Assembly (NCBI RefSeq): GCF_050908995.1
Contig: NC_135128.1
Coordinates: 10,693,114-10,757,113 of the forward strand
Length of the DNA stretch: 64,000 nucleotides
Reading direction: 5' to 3'
Source of the DNA: Andrena cerasifolii
Taxonomy: Eukaryota > Arthropoda > Insecta > Hymenoptera > Andrenidae
Shown here: piece by piece, positions 24,364 through 40,263 of the stretch
Numbering within the stretch: position 1 is the stretch's first letter
Layout: every line of letters begins with the position of its first letter
Made by a program: the position numbers and the translations under genes
The notes under the pieces: generated by a model
The model's input: the letters and a program-made list of their open reading frames with translations, nothing else
What the model was told of the DNA's origin: nothing
Database searches by the model: none

Positions 24364-27300
24364 TCTGGAGCTAATTTTTCCAACAATACGTAATATCGAA
24401 TTTGCATTGAGAAATCTATCTCCTTTAGTTCTTTCTTAGAACACCGATTCAAGTGAGATTCGATAATGTAAAACTACATACTGGGGGACCTATTAATGCA
24501 TAAAATAATGATTAATATATATACTTGGTGTATTATTTTGATCTATGTGCTTTGCAAAAGGCAATGCTCTTTAAGGGATTGTTTAAAACTAATGTATCAG
24601 CGTAATTGTTAAATGGTAAGGGGATATTTAAACAGAGACCGATCTATTTACGTGGTGCAGGAATACAGAAAAAAAAGTATTGCAGATTGATTTTTGGGAA
24701 TGTTCTTTATTGGTTCTTCGATTATGAAAGAATAATGTTGCGAATGACAATTTTCGAACAAGAGATCTGTCTGCATTTATCGAGCGAATGTGCTGTATAC
24801 GCTACAGAACGATCACGTTGCAAGATTCTTGTGAAAATCCCGATTCGTCGTTGGTCTACCATCGTTTTAACCTTAATCGCGCCTGTATCGATTACTACAC
24901 GTGCACAACCGTGATAGCAGCATTTCTGAAAGAACTTAGAAATTTACGAGAGTATCGTAAAGGTTAAAAGAAATACCGAATCGATCACGTGGTGTGGCAT
25001 ACGTATCGAGTAGATTCCCATTACGTTTCACGTGCGGACGTAACGAATAGAGAGGCTGCGTGCACGGCTTCTTACGCGCGTTCCAGAGGAGAATCGACGG
25101 GCGTACGGAGTTTGATAAAAAGACTATGGGAGAAATCTCGAGGGAGACAGATCGCGGGTGATCTTTTCACGTGGTGCACGTGAAGTATACTTGACGAGGG
25201 AAACTATCGTCCACAGGCTTCCCCGTGATTAGCAGGTTTCGAGACTCGCGCGTAGGTCGATGTCCGAAAATCGTCGGCCAATCGACGCGCGGCTCTCTCG
25301 TCTCGGGAACCAGTCAAGCACGTTGACAGATATGCAACGGCTGCTCGCAGGAGGTTGCATATTTCGAATGGCAATTTATAGTGTGGACAGCAACGTATCG
25401 CGTGCTAGTTCAGCCCATAGGATCAGGCGAAATTCCCGAGACGATCTGCCGGTTTTCGAAGAAATGCGCGTTTTCGGTGCAAGTGCAACCCATTTTGCGC
25501 AGTTTCCATGACCCAGATTACGATGGGGAGTTCGCTCGCCTTTCGGAACAGCTGTTGGCCGCGCGAACATGTCGGCCGCGGGGAAACGCTTGGATATTTC
25601 GTGGACTGCGCGCGCCTCTTGGCGGCTTCGCCGCCACAATTTCCAGGGCTGTATTCACCATCGACAGATTAGGCGCCACGCGATCCTCCAATTTCATCGG
25701 ATGCGACGCGATTTTTCCTCGAAGATGCCTCGCAACGGCTTCTTTGTGTGAATTGTCGCGAGGCTCGTACTCGTTTAAAAATTAAGGTATTTTAACCCGG
25801 AAACCGAAGGAATGAAATTATTATGAGAACGCCCGATTCACGTAATGTTCTATGCGATTTTGCATATATCACGCTGCCCGGCTATGTTTCTTCTTTCCTT
25901 ACGGCTCTAAACTGCTCGCCAGAGATGCTTTGCATTGTTATTCTAGTTTCTACGAAATTATACGTGCGTCTCGTGGATGTTAGATCGCCGTCCTGTACGG
26001 CGTGATTAAAATTCCCATATGCTGTGAAAGGACTACGACAGTGTCTCGGGTAAACAGAAGTTTGTAAACTGTGAGAGTTTATCGAATTGCTTTGCGACTA
26101 TTAAATGCGACTTATGAAAAGTTCGTGTCGTGCAGAAGTGCTCGACGGGAAACTTTGGCGGTACGTTCTTCGAGGCTGTTCGTGTGCTCTTTCGTCAATG
26201 TATTTATATCTATAGATATTAGCTGTGTTTTCGTAAGGAGCACTTTTTATCTGAATGTATTAATTCGCTTCGCGTAAGAAAATCACGAGTTATTACGACA
26301 ATGCTTGCCCGGGAGAAAAATGTCGGTGAAATAACAAATAGAGGAAAAAGGCGAGAAATTTCAGCGAGCGCGAGTGCCCTGTTTGCTGAATATTTCGGGA
26401 AGTTGAATTGTCAGTGATCGAATAGGGATTGTGGTGGAGCGATAGCCGTAGAAAAAAATATCAAGTTTGAAGAAAAATTCACGCGTGCGTAATTGTCATG
26501 TTACAAGTACGCTCGGAGGCGATTTTTCGTAGCAATTACATTCCGAACGATTCCGGATACAGTTAAGTCGGTTAGAAACGCGTGTAAAACGTTTGCCGGG
26601 GAAAACGTGGAAGAATAATCGATGCACGATTAATGAAAGTTCGAAGAGAGAAGTCTCGCGAGGCCCTGGCGTGTGGCACGTACGCTTTGCAGGAGGTACC
26701 CGAGTGGTTGGTAACAGAGACGCTTAGCAGATGAATACGGTCCTGCGCGATCCCCTCCATCTTCCTCATCCCGCTATACGACCAGTCAGTTCCTTGTTTG
26801 CCATACAAAATCCAATAGTTTGCCTTGTACCCTCGAGAGTGCGAGTATGCCTTTTGCATTTGCCTTTTTTTCCTTTAAAAAAGTGCGGTAGTCCATCGAA
26901 GTTACTCGCGAAAATGTGCATTTTACCGAGTTTGTTTACCCACACGACAAGATTTCGATGGTTCTGAGAGGGAGATCCGAGAGAGCATAGTGAATTCCTG
27001 TCGCGACCAGACCGACCGGCCCGTTAAGGCTTCCGTCGATTTTTTGGTCGTGAAAAAACAACGGAGCTGAAAGCTTTTGTGCGGGAAGTCAGTTACACGG
27101 CTGGGAAGGACCGATTACGGCGGAAATAAGTGTACACAAGTGTGCTTCGGGTACTCGAGGTGGCTCCTTTGTAAAAGGAGCACCGCAGGACGATTATTTT
27201 CACTGGAGCACTCGGGAAAATGTGTTATGTATTTACGTGGAATATTGCGTAACGCCGAGGGCCGGGAAGTGTTTGGAAACGTGCAACACTGACAAACCTC

Positions 27301-30002
27301 GCTTCGACGACTTCACGGGACACGGCCTGTACGCGTCCGTGCAGCTGGCTTTGCCGGCTCTATTTCGCCTCTCTTGCCCCAGCGAAATTGCCCTCGCGAG
27401 GCCGATACTGCGATCGAAATTTTCCGAACAAACAAATTCCACCGACGCTCCTGTCTCCTCGTGGAACAGCACAACTTTCGTCGCGATCACAACCGTTTCA
27501 CCTCGACCACTTGCTTGTGGAGTACGTCTCCCGAAATTACCTGCTGCAAGGACCATTCGACTTCTTTTCAGATGGAAATTGGTATGTACACCTTCTACAT
27601 TAGACTGGTGCATATGAAATGTCGTTTCTTCCATTAAATATCAAAGCCACGTAACTCCCTCTGACCATAATATATTACATCCGAAGCTTCGCTGCGACTT
27701 TAAGTTCCTTTCAAACGTTCACCTAGCTTTGCTCTTCCAGCTCCTTACAAATCAGACGACCGAAAGCCCAATAGCTATTCAAATGTCATATTTTGTCACT
27801 TTCGTCTATCAGTGTCTTACATCGGCCATCGGTGCTTCGTCTTTGACTTTCAATTTTGATAAATATTTCTCTTCTCGACGGAACCTTGCTCGAACGCTCG
27901 CTCTACCCTTTTTGTGCTTTCCATAGCATTACCGTAAGAGATTTACATTCGTGAGAAGTCAGTCGAGCTCCGAATAGTCTATTTTATATAACGAGCAATT
28001 TTAAACTGTGAATAAGGAATCTTTATCGCAGTCCGACTTATAAACCTTGTCTAAAACTCCTTAACAGCTAATTGAACGCGTCCTTCAACTGATTCTATCG
28101 CACCTGAACGTTTAAACTTTAGGACAACATTTCATGTACATCAGCCTAATATCTTCGTTACATTTTTCCTGCCCTCTGAATCACTGACATTTCTATATCC
28201 ATGCAAGGTCATTATAAACTATTAGATACCTAGATTGTCCAATAGAAGCACTAGGTTATAATTATTTCTATAACACGGATTTGAATTTCATCGCAAGTCT
28301 CTTCTGACCATACGATCCCAATCTTTCGCAACTCGGTGTAGTTCGGATCGAAGGATACTTATATTTTCAGTAGTGCGCGAGCGATTCGAAATGCTTCCCA
28401 ACATACTGTTCTGCTTAACGATCACCGAAAGCTTTTCACGTATCTCGTTATACTTTATACGCTTCTACTAGTTCTATTAATTCATACCTCCTCGCAGTCT
28501 CCAAATAATAATACAAATAATCGAGTAGTAAGTCTTCGGTATTAGCCGAGTGTATTATCTATACAAGCAAACTTAAGTATTACATAGATAACGGAGTAAA
28601 AAATGAAAATTTATCTCTGCATAAAATTCAATTCGTACGCTTGTTACATTTTCTTATTATATATATTCTTATATGCTACGATTTCACTTATTTAATCGAG
28701 AGGTGACCGAAAACATGATACACGAAGGAATACGCGTGACAGTATGGCAGTCGAAGATACGCAAGAACAATAAGTGGTTGTAGGCACGAAAATGCATGAT
28801 ATTCTGAACGCGCATTCACCAGTCCCGAAAGCGATCGCATTCCTCGGAAGGGAATTCTGTTTCTTTCTAAATTCCTGCGCGCACGTACTTACATAGAATT
28901 TCTAGCAGAATTTATGTGAGGTTATATCAGCTAAACATCTTTAACAGTAAATTCGCTGGACAATATGTTTGCATTCGGCGCACCGTTTATTCTCTGCAAT
29001 TGCATTTAACTCGGATAGTACAGCCACGTGCATTTTATTTGTTTAATATTACGCAATACACATAATACTAGCAGGTATGAGTAACTGAAATTATTTTTAA
29101 ACCGTAAAATCGAGAGAGAGAACGAAGTCGAACATCCGAATCTATCGAAATTACGTTGCAATATCGAATACATGTGTCGTTAACGAGATATCGTACATCG
29201 AGCTGCAGGAATAATTGCACGGAATACGCTGTTAACGAGACAGCGCGTCCGAATCGAACGAAACACGGAGCGAGACTCTTCGTTGTTCCTAATCCAACGA
29301 TGTCCTTCTGGCAAAGGAATAATGAATCGTCACCTTTTCGTGGATTTTTCGAATTTCTCAGCCATATCGTTAGACAAAAGGCTCCTGCTGCGTGCGATGT
29401 TACGAGAAAGTGGTCTCGGGCTGCTGCGACTTCGTCACGAGTTGTCACACGGGCCACGGCGCGGTGCTTTTAAAATTCCGAGCGGTTTTGGAAAATTAAA
29501 ACCGACGCCCCAGCGAATATCGAGTTTCGCGGCTACATTTCGGCACGCGCACCGACGTATTTACGTGCGCGTTAGCTCGCGTATTGCGGATGCGACGTCG
29601 ATCGCCGCGTCATTTTATCACCTTACACGAAACAATGCCGAACGCTTTCGAACCTGCACGAAGCTTTTCCGCTCGCTCGTGACGCGTCAAACGTACCGAG
29701 AACGATATTACGATGCCTATCGTTAACGATGGCATACCAAGCGATGCTTGTTTCATACAGATTCGATATTAACCATTTCCCTGTGTTACCATTGGAACAC
29801 TAAGCGCGCGAATCTGCTATTAGTATTTCTTTGAGCAGATACAGCGAGCACCTACGGGTGTTCTACGCAGGGACTGCGGTATATGCGCGTTTATGAGTAT
29901 ACATAGCAACGGAATAGATAAATTGTACGAAGATACTTGCATGGATTACGGGTCTGAACGATATTGTACTATCGTCTCGTAGCATTTCCAATGTGATCTG
30001 CG
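24364..30002. other. Intergenic/5' UTR region between MTU1 and Sin3A
   Basis: 5.6 kb between two divergently transcribed start codons. Composition swings from AT-rich to CpG-rich blocks (about 25.0-25.8, 26.3-27.5 and 29.2-29.7 kb). I find no family-recognisable exon. It probably includes untranslated first exons and the first intron of Sin3A; an acceptor-like TCGTAG lies about 29 bases before the Sin3A ATG. Confidence 0.5.
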
Positions 30003-33000
30003 ATGAAACGTGTTCGCGGGCTGGACGAGGTAGCATCACCAGCAGCAGCAACATTAAAGCACTCGTCAGTGAGTGCAGGAAGTGGCTTAGGTGGCGGAGG
30101 AGGTGGTTTGGAGTACCATTCAAGCAGTGGAATAGGCGTTGTTGTACCTGGCCAAGCGGTTCGATCAGTTGCCTCGAAAGAAATGCCGGGAAGCATACAA
30201 TTCGGAACTGCCCAAGCTCAACAGCAATACACTGGAGCAATCGTTGTGCCGACCGCGGCTCCGTCCCCCATTAAGGTGCGTTATCTGCATTACAATAACA
30301 ACACTGTCGGCCAGAAGAGCAACTAAAACATCGCCTCTCTTGCGTTCTTTTTCCTGTTTCTCTTTCTCGTTCACCCCTTACTGTGTGAATCTTTTTTAGG
30401 TGTAAAAGATGTGTTACGTGAGAATGACACGGCGGCCACAAGAGCAATGCTTAACAAACTATTTTACACTTCTGTTTATGTGTACCTTTAACAGCTACTG
30501 CTTGTGCACGTGGCACAATATGCACTGGTAGCCTCTTTAGGAAAAATTCAAACAGTACTATTTGTACGAGGAGGAGCACCGTTTCTTTCTTTTTTTTTTT
30601 TTTTGTATGCAAATGTACGGTAATAATGGGATTAAACCTCTGCCCTTAAGACACATGTGTATTCATGATTCTCTGTAAAAATAATACGCAAATAATGCGC
30701 GACTGTCTAATCGTACGATGTGGCATTTATGTCGCTCCATACAGTAAGGGGTTGATACTGGCTATCTTATGTATTTTTGTTTTAATTTAAAATTACTCTG
30801 TTAATTTCTTCCAGAATTATTATTTATAATCGTCTTGCATAGAGTACCAGTATGTACGCCTACACAGCTGACGCGAGAGCGAACGAAATTAATCCGCTTA
30901 AAAGCGACCCGTCGAATTAAACGGTCCCGCGTGTTACGCGTTTGTAATTGTCGCGTTTATAAATTTATTTCCGTATGATGTAATTTGTCCGGCTGCATTT
31001 GTAAAATAAACCCGGAATATTTGTATCATTATGCGAGGATACGGTGTAAAGAAAATATTTGCCTTCTAGATTTCGAGTTTCATGATCGATTCCTCTGTAA
31101 CGAAGCATTTATAAGTAATCATCATTTCGCGCTCGATTGTTAATAGCTGTCAGTTCGTCTAGCCACTTTGCAATTTGCTGTGCATTTCTTTTCCAGGGAA
31201 GTGGACCTGCAGGCCTTAGTTCTACATGTAGCAGTAGCAGTGTAAGTACTGGTGGAGGGTTGGATACTGGGATAGGTGGTGGGAGTAACCATAGTATGGG
31301 TTCTCAACAACCTACGCCAGGAACGCAGAGTCAAGTTCATACCCAACAACAACCAACAATAAGGCATAAGGTTCATATCACACTATGTACATAGGATGTT
31401 AAGTTAGAAATGTTAAGACCTCCTAAGAGTTTGCGCGAGACCTTTGTAGTCATATTAACTGTACAGGCTACTACTACCCGTGATCAAAATATTGCAAATG
31501 TTTATTAAATTTCTGTTTAGATTTTTGTACAAAACTTTTATTGTTCGATTTATAGGTCCATTCTAGCAATGTAACGCCGCTAGCTTCTACTCCACCAGGC
31601 AGCAGCCTGGGTGGTGGAAGTGGGTCCCAACAATTTCAGAGATTAAAAGTAGAGGATGCATTGTCCTACTTGGATCAAGTCAAGTACAAATTTAGCGATC
31701 AGCCACAGGTATACTTCCAATCATTTGAATAGCGGAGTCTTCGAAGTTTCTTTTAATAAAGGGTGTTATGGTAATCGTGTTTTATGCTTAATTGTAGGTG
31801 TACAATGACTTCTTAGATATTATGAAAGAGTTTAAATCGCAAAGCATAGACACACCGGGAGTTATAACAAGAGTGAGCCATTTGTTTAAAGGACATCCCG
31901 AACTTATTGTTGGCTTCAATACGTTTCTTCCGCCTGGATATAAAATCGAAGTACAAGCAAACGAGCAGGGATACGCGTTTCAAGTATCAGTTAGTATGCC
32001 GAGTCCGACAGCCACGCATACTGCTACTTTATCGCAACATCATTGTACAGTAAATGTTGGCTCGCCTCCTGTCGCGAGTCCACCGACACAACCAGCGAAA
32101 GCTCCTCCGGTTTTGCAAATAATGCACGGGTAGGGATATCGTTAACATTACACGTGTACTCCGCAGTTGTTTCCATTAAGATTCCTTAATAATCGAATCG
32201 ATCGTTTTATTTCGAATCAGATCGGGGAACATACACCACTCGTTGGCGAACAATATCTCCAACAATAGTCTAACAGTGCACGCACCTTCGCCGCCGCCAG
32301 TACCGGCGTACAATAATTCGCACGTCAGTGCGGCGCAAGCTCAGGCTGTGAGTCAAGCGTTAAGTCAAGCTCAAGACGGTATGCCGACTAGTGGTCAAAC
32401 TCAGCAAAGTCAACCGGTTGAATTTAATCATGCGATTAATTACGTCAACAAAATCAAGGTTTGTGCATAATTAAAGCGATTAAATAAGATAGTGAAATAC
32501 GGGATAAAGGGCATATTTGTCATTGAAATTTTTCCGAAATTTCAGAACCGATTCCAAGGTCAGCCAGACAAGTATAAGAGATTTCTGGAGATTCTGCATA
32601 CTTATCAAAAAGAGCAGCGGAATTTGAAAGAGTCTGGCCACATGGGTGGCACAGGTGGGTCTGGCGCGACTGGCGGAGCGAAACACTTAACAGAAGCAGA
32701 GGTTTACAGTCAAGTTGCCAAGCTGTTCGAGAACCAAGAAGACCTGCTTGCCGAGTTTGGGCAATTTTTGCCGGACGCGACTAATCAGCAGAGCTCATTG
32801 GTGAGTCCCACATATCTAGCATTAATTACACGGACAAGTCCGGAATTCGGGGAGCTCTTGACATAGTTCAGGTTCCACCGGAAGCACATTAGTGTCAGCG
32901 AACTCTGATCGGTATTAGTCTGTTATGTTTCAGAGTAACAAGACTGCGGCGGTTAACGATCACACGGCGATCGTTAAGAAACCATTGGGACCTAAGGCGC

Positions 33001-36000
33001 CTTACAATAATTCGGGGAGTATCTCGCGAGATCTTCGAGAGTCGAGCGGCACTGGTACAATAGAACGGGAGAGCCGCGAGCACAGAGATCGCGAACGGGA
33101 TCGTGACAGATCTGGCGTGCGGGATATTAATAGTGCGCAGAAATGTGGGCACAGTACAGGACAATTGAAAAGAAGCCCATCGTTCTCGCCCTCTGTGACG
33201 TCCGGGAATTCTCATCACATACAACACGGCCCGCCTCCGTTGAAGAAGCACAAGGTGTCGTCGATGCGCGAATGCGTCACTATAGCGGAAGCTGGGAAAT
33301 ACGGCAGCTTGAACGACTATGCTTTCTTTGACAAGGTCAATATTTCTAATCCTGGGTTCTTATATCAAACAAAAGAAAAGTGGAGAGAAACAATAATAAA
33401 AATGCTACTTTTGTCTTTATATTTGGTAGGTCCGAAAAGCCCTGAGGTCTCAAGAAGTGTACGAGAATTTTCTCCGATGCTTGGTTCTGTTCAACCAAGA
33501 AATAGTGTCGAAGTCTGAATTGGTGCAATTGATAACGCCGTTTCTCGGTCGCTTCCCCGAACTTTTACGCTGGTTTAAAGATTTCCTCGGCCATTTACCC
33601 GAGTCTTCTGCCACTGCTGCGACGAACACAAGTAGCAACTTGAACGTCGAAGCATTACCAAATAATGTTGTACGAAGCCATCAGGAGCGGCCTCAAGGCG
33701 ATCTAGCAATGGAGATCGACTATACGGCGTGTAAACGTCTAGGAGCGTCATACTGTGCGTTACCAAAGTCATACGTTCAACCAAAGTGTACAGGCAGAAC
33801 GCAACTGTGTAAAGAAGTTCTTAACGATACCTGGGTCTCATTTCCAACTTGGTCCGAAGACAGCACATTCGTAACATCAAGGTTTGTATAGTTTTTAATC
33901 GCCTATGCTCGGTATTTTTGGCCAACTGGCACGGGACACTCGATCGTTGAATTTCAATTTCAGGAAAACTCAATACGAAGAATTCATCTATCGTTGCGAG
34001 GATGAGCGGTTCGAATTGGACGGTGTGATTGAAACAAACGCGTCAACGATCAGAGTCCTCGAAGGCGTTCACAAGAAAATGAGCAGAATGAGTCAAGAGG
34101 AGCTGCAGAAATTCAAACTCGACGATTGCCTCGGTGGTTGTTCTCCTACGATTCATCAAAGAGCCCTGAAGAGGATATACGGCGACAAGGCCGCCGATAT
34201 CATAGACGGCCTTAAGAAAAATCCTGTAGTAGCGGTACCGGTGGTTCTCCGACGGCTGAAGAGTAAAGAAGAAGAGTGGCGGGAGGCGCAGAAAGGGTTC
34301 AACAAAATCTGGAGAGAACAGAACGAAAAGTACTACTTGAAATCCCTCGATCATCAGGGTATTAATTTCAAGCAAAATGATGTGAAGGCTTTAAGATCTA
34401 AAAGCTTGTTTAACGAGATCGAGACGTTATACGACGAGGTTCGTAACTGTTTAGCTTTCTTCGCGCAGATATATTCTTTCTTGTTATTGAACAACCATTT
34501 GTTTTACAGAGACACGAACAAGTGGATGACGGCAACGGGGATGGTCAAAATAATAGCGGTCCGCACCTCATATTGCCCTATAAAGACAAATCCGTCGTGG
34601 ATGATGCAGCTAATCTTCTCATTCATCATGTGAAACGTCAAACGGCTATCCACAAAGAAGACAAGCAACGAATAAAGCTTTTATTGAAGCATTTTATACC
34701 TGATCTTTTCTTTCATACGCGCCAGGAACTTAGCGACGATGAAAGGGACGAAGATGGTGAGTGATGAATAGAATTCCACAATTATGATAAAATTCTCGCG
34801 GTTTTCAGGGAATAATAACCGGGTTTCTGTTATTGCTACAGATGAAAAGGAAGATCTGAACGTAGCAGCGTGTAGTAATTCTCAATCAGTAACTATGAAT
34901 ACCTCTCCGTTGGGCGGTGGTGGTTTACAAGCGACTAGGAACAAGGCGCCGGCATCTCCGATTCCGTCTTCCACATCGATTAAAACCGAGCCCGACGTCA
35001 AATTACCCATCCATGCTCTGTCGAACGATCCCGAGGAGGCGTACACACTTTTTATGGGCAGCAACAACTGGTATCTATTTTTGAGGCTACACCACATCCT
35101 GTGCGAGAGATTGACAAAAATGTACGACAGGGCTGTCGCTCTGTCAGAAGAAGAATCGCGGTACAAACAGCAGCGCAAAGAGAGCACCGCTGTTGCTTTA
35201 AGATTAAAACCTAAAAGTAAGTAATAGGCCACTACTATCTCTGTGCATATAAAGCCAAATGGAATCTACTTCATTGTTATTAATATTGTCCCGTATTCGG
35301 TACAGACGAAATTGAAATTGAGGACTATTATCCTGCATTTTTGGATATGATTAAAAATGTCCTAGATGGCAATATGGAGAGCACTGCGTACGAGGATACC
35401 TTACGAGAGATGTTCGGTATCCATGCGTATATTGCCTTTACGTTGGACAAGGTCGTGACGTATGCTGTGAGACAAGTAAGTAAACATGTACACGAATATG
35501 TAAAAAAGTTAGTACCGCGTAAGGCAATCTTCTGTCAGGTGACAATTTTTAAGCGCAAACCTGAAATTTTCAGCTGCAACATTTAGTGTCGGATCCCATA
35601 TGCCAGCAATGTATGGAACTGTTGCAACGAGAACAACGCCCACCGAAAGAAAGCAGTGGCGCGGGTGGTCTGTGTGCCACTGCATACATGAGATTCGGTG
35701 CGGAGATGGCGTATCAGCGTAAAGCCGAAAAAGCTATGGCTGATGAGAATTGTTTTAAAATATACATAGTGAGTATTTAATATCGACTTCTCTTGGATTC
35801 GCGAAACTACTTGTAGCTTAATTTGTTTTACCAATTCTTTCCTATTGCAGTGTATAGAACACTATGTTTTAGTGAGGTATCTATAATATATTGTTCGATT
35901 ACAGCTCTCGATTGTACGGACGTGTAAAAATTGGGAAATAGAGCGCGTTACTTTGTAACAGATTGTGAAGGTGGTGTATTGTAAACGCGTTATTCTTTGT

Positions 36001-39000
36001 TGTTACAGTATAAAAAGGACTGTAAAATGACAATGGAATTGTTGGATACGGAAGGTGATGAGGCGATGGACAACAGTTGTAGGGAAAGGGAAAGGGATGG
36101 AGTTACAGTATCTGAAAAATGGTCTACGTATGTTGAGAGGTTTTCTGCTCCAGCTGGTCAGACTAGCCCGAAAGACACCCCCACCTTAACAGACAATGAG
36201 CCAACAACCAATCATCCTGTGAGTAACGACCAGGCAGCAAGGGGGGGGAGGGGCAGAAAGCGCAAGAACACTGACATTAGCAAGAAGGTATAGGATCCAC
36301 ATCCCTTTTCATAATCATTGCCAACGTTGCAGTTTACGTTCATTCGTATTTGATGTCTGTGATTGGAGTTGTACCGATGCCATTCAGTGTACAACTAGTG
36401 TCCCAAAAGAACGAAAGTTTTACCCAAACTTTCTTCTTCTTATTATTTCGTGTGATCGTATTAATGCGGAGGTATTCGTGCGTGAACGTGTTTAATCGCA
36501 AGTCAGGCACTTTTCCAGAAATCGGTCTTCAAGAGAATCATCTTTGTTGACTTCCTTAAAAGTAGAAAATATTTTAAGAGAAAAAACGTTGCAGCATATA
36601 TAAATATATCGGTTGTTTGGTAATACGAGGAAGCTACATACATGGTCATATATACGCAGGGTAAACCAACCAGTAAATGACCTAATTGTTGAATCTATGG
36701 ACCTTTGAGATTAATACTTGAATATATTTATGCATAACAACAAAACAACTGTTGAAATTGCATTTAAATTTATTTTTCTTGAAATTTCTATAAAAATAAT
36801 TACTTATTCTTATCTTAATTTAAAAAAAAAATAATTATAAAATGCAAAACGTGTAGAAGTCCAGTAAATGACCGCATACTTTTAATAAGAATTGTATTCA
36901 TCAATGTTTGCTTAATACGCGTAACTAAAAATATGGGATATTAAAAGTGCAACTACACTCCATTTATAAACATATAATAATGTTTAAATTTATAATTGAC
37001 ATTTCTTTGCCGAATGGTTATTCACTGGTATGCGGTCAATTACTGGTTGGTTTACCCTATATGATCTGCTATCACCAACGCTTTATTATGCGAATGGGGT
37101 CAGAGCATTGGTTCATACTTGTCGTTGCATAGTATTCACGGAACTTTGTATACATAAGCAGAATGAACTAATATTCTTTTAAATGCAAAGGAAAAAGATA
37201 ACGGAAGGTCATATATTTATTTTCGTAATATTTAAGGAGATAAGAGATACATGATTTTCATCTCAGTGCGTCCAACGTGGTGCTGTAAATTAAGTGAAAT
37301 TTTTGCATAATGCACTACAAAACGAAAACGAATCCTCCATTCTTTATTCTATATATATATTCGCCCATACTATTGGTGTGCTGCAATAACACCATTAGAC
37401 GTTATACGACAAATTATAAATTATATTTCTATATTTTAAATATCGATTTATAGTAGGACAACGATATCTGAATAGTAATTTCTCCAAATTTTAAAGCAGA
37501 ACGATTATCAGCTGCAATTCACAACACACATTGCTACGCAATTCATCGATTCTCTGTAATTGCTTTGCTTCCTCGTTTTTTGCGATGCGAACAACTTCTC
37601 TGCGTTGACTTATTTGTCCACATAATCGTTCTCCAGGCTTTTCTTTTCAAACTTGGTGATATGTTCTTTTATTCGAGTATTCTTTTTATGAGTTTAGGGT
37701 CGAGAGGTATTTAATACGTGTCACGCCGAGAATGAGAGTGCAGGAAATTCTAAGTTTTAGTTTTTCAATTCTATTTTTTATATTATGTTATATTTATTTG
37801 TTTGATGTTTATCTAATAACTTTTTTGTTCAGTCTCTGTTTTTGTTTCGAGATAATTTTGTATACGCTCGTATAAGAGTGCGCGGAAGCTTTAAAAGCTT
37901 GGAAAGAGTATAGGTATTTCAAAATTCTTTTAAAACGACTGGCGATCATGTTGTAAACATGATTCCCTGTGTTTGTTATCTGACGTGAAAATAATCGGTT
38001 CAACGAAATGAACAAGGAAAAATTTCATGTATACTTACATTAACGTATTGTGCATTACCGTACTGTCTCTGTAATTGCCCACTTCGCGTTTCTTTAGGAA
38101 GAGCAGACATTAAATAATTAGAGAAAGGTGTAGTACTTGGGATGAAAGATAGTGAGAAAGATCTAACACGGTTCGCAAATGTACAAAAATAGGAAGGGGA
38201 CACGGCACACACTAATGAAGTCATCCGAGCAGTGCCATAACGAATGTAAAGTGTTAGCTTAAAACATAACATTTGATAATGGTCAATTCTTAATGTTTAT
38301 TTCATTTTCATCTTACTATTATTATATCGGATAAGGACGTAATTCCTAGAGTTTATAAATGAAATAGAATTTAAAGGAGTGTAAATATTTGATATAAATT
38401 TGTACATATGTTTTGATACGTCAACTTAGGTCGACTGGTAGTGTGCATCACTAACTTGTAAAATTCCACCAATTCACTATCATATTCGAGCATTAGTGAA
38501 GCCTTTGGAAAGGAAACATGGATATTGACTCGTGAACACATTACTTCCACGCCACATCACGGCCTGCAGTGTATCGTGGCTTTTCCAATCACTCGTCTTG
38601 CTTCAGCTTAAAAATTTGTCACTGCAAAAACATTCTAATATGCCGGAGTCAGAAACGATCGAAAAACGAGTGCGGAGAGAAGACTCGGGATACATCACGT
38701 AACGGTTTGGATGTTTTTCAAAGACTTCTGAAGGATACTTGTTAAGATTCCATGTGGAAGCTAATGAAAGAAGCCGGAGGCATTTTCTCGTCCCTATCGT
38801 TTAAATTAGGGTACGTTAATGGAACATTGAAATTGTATATTCTTTAGGCACTAGACCATTGTTCTTTGGCATAGACGACAAATGAATTTCAACGCTAGGA
38901 CTGGAGCCTGTTTAGAGCACTTTGAATTGCAGAAGTACTTGCTGGGCGCGACATGTTACATTACGTTCTCGGAACCAAATCCATTGGTTCGGAGGGTGTA

Positions 39001-40231
39001 GCGTAACACGCCACGCTGTTGCACGCAATAAAATACAGTACGCATTGGTTCTAGCTAGAATTTGAACCAGAAATAGTATATTATGGCGTGGACAAAGTGT
39101 GTTCCTGGCTTAACTGTTGCGCGCCATTGTGAAATACGTGTGTATGATAATTCTTTGCTGTGTACATATTAATACATAAGTAGTGAAGCAAAGATTATAT
39201 GCTGTAGCGTGTAAATAGAAAGTCACTTGTATCTTTTAATTAACTCGCGGCTCTGATCGAAGAACGTAACAGTACGAAGCGTTGATATCCCCGAATGTTC
39301 AGATATTCGCCAAAGGTTTCACGGTTTTATTAGCTCTCCCGGTCGCTGCTGTTGCTTCTGCACAATAAGGTTCTCTTTCGGTACTCCAATAAATTCTCGC
39401 TCGCGCGACTACATTCTTCCTTTGGGAAACAATTCCGTTCAAGATATCAGTAGTTTCGCAGCGCAGTAATAAGAACTGAGTTACTTTAAAATTCACCTGG
39501 TCGCGGACCTCGGTTTTGATATATTCAAACAGTACCTTCTATCGAATGATCTTTCTTTGTTCTTTCTCGGTTTGGACAACTCTGTCGGTTTCATAGTTAA
39601 TACGCTTTTTTAACGTTATCATGTTTAAACGTCGCCTTAGGATTTCTTTTTAACGAAGCCACTAGTAATGCCTTACTAGTTTTATTGTTTGGTGTCGAGA
39701 GTTATACGTTTTGTACATTTTATGGGCAACAGGTATTGTTTCTTAAGCTTCCTTGCCACAGTGTTTTGTACAGTATACATACTTCTGTGACGAGAGTGGA
39801 TTTTCATATGCAGTGTTCGCAATGTTGTCTCATCATTGAAAGCATCTTCGAATTTTGTACAAAATGTAAACATGCATTTTCTGACAAGGCTCTGCATCAC
39901 GGAATTTTATGCGCTATACATATATAGAGAGAGAGAGTTTACACGTATCACGTACGTGTATTTATATATTTTTCGTTTGTTTAACAGTTCGATGCGTTTT
40001 TATTAGATAACGTGGCACAAATTTAATTAATTTAACGATATACATACATGCGTAATTGTCGCCACAAATAATCTGATTTAAACGTTACTGTGACATTTGT
40101 AATATAGTTTCATTGAGACTATCAGGTCGTATGTGCAGACAGATTTTATGTGATTGTTATAAGCTCATATCTCCGTTTTCACTTTACGCAGTGAATTTTA
40201 AACTCTATATATATATAAGACATATATATAT

Positions 40232-40263
<32 letters not shown>

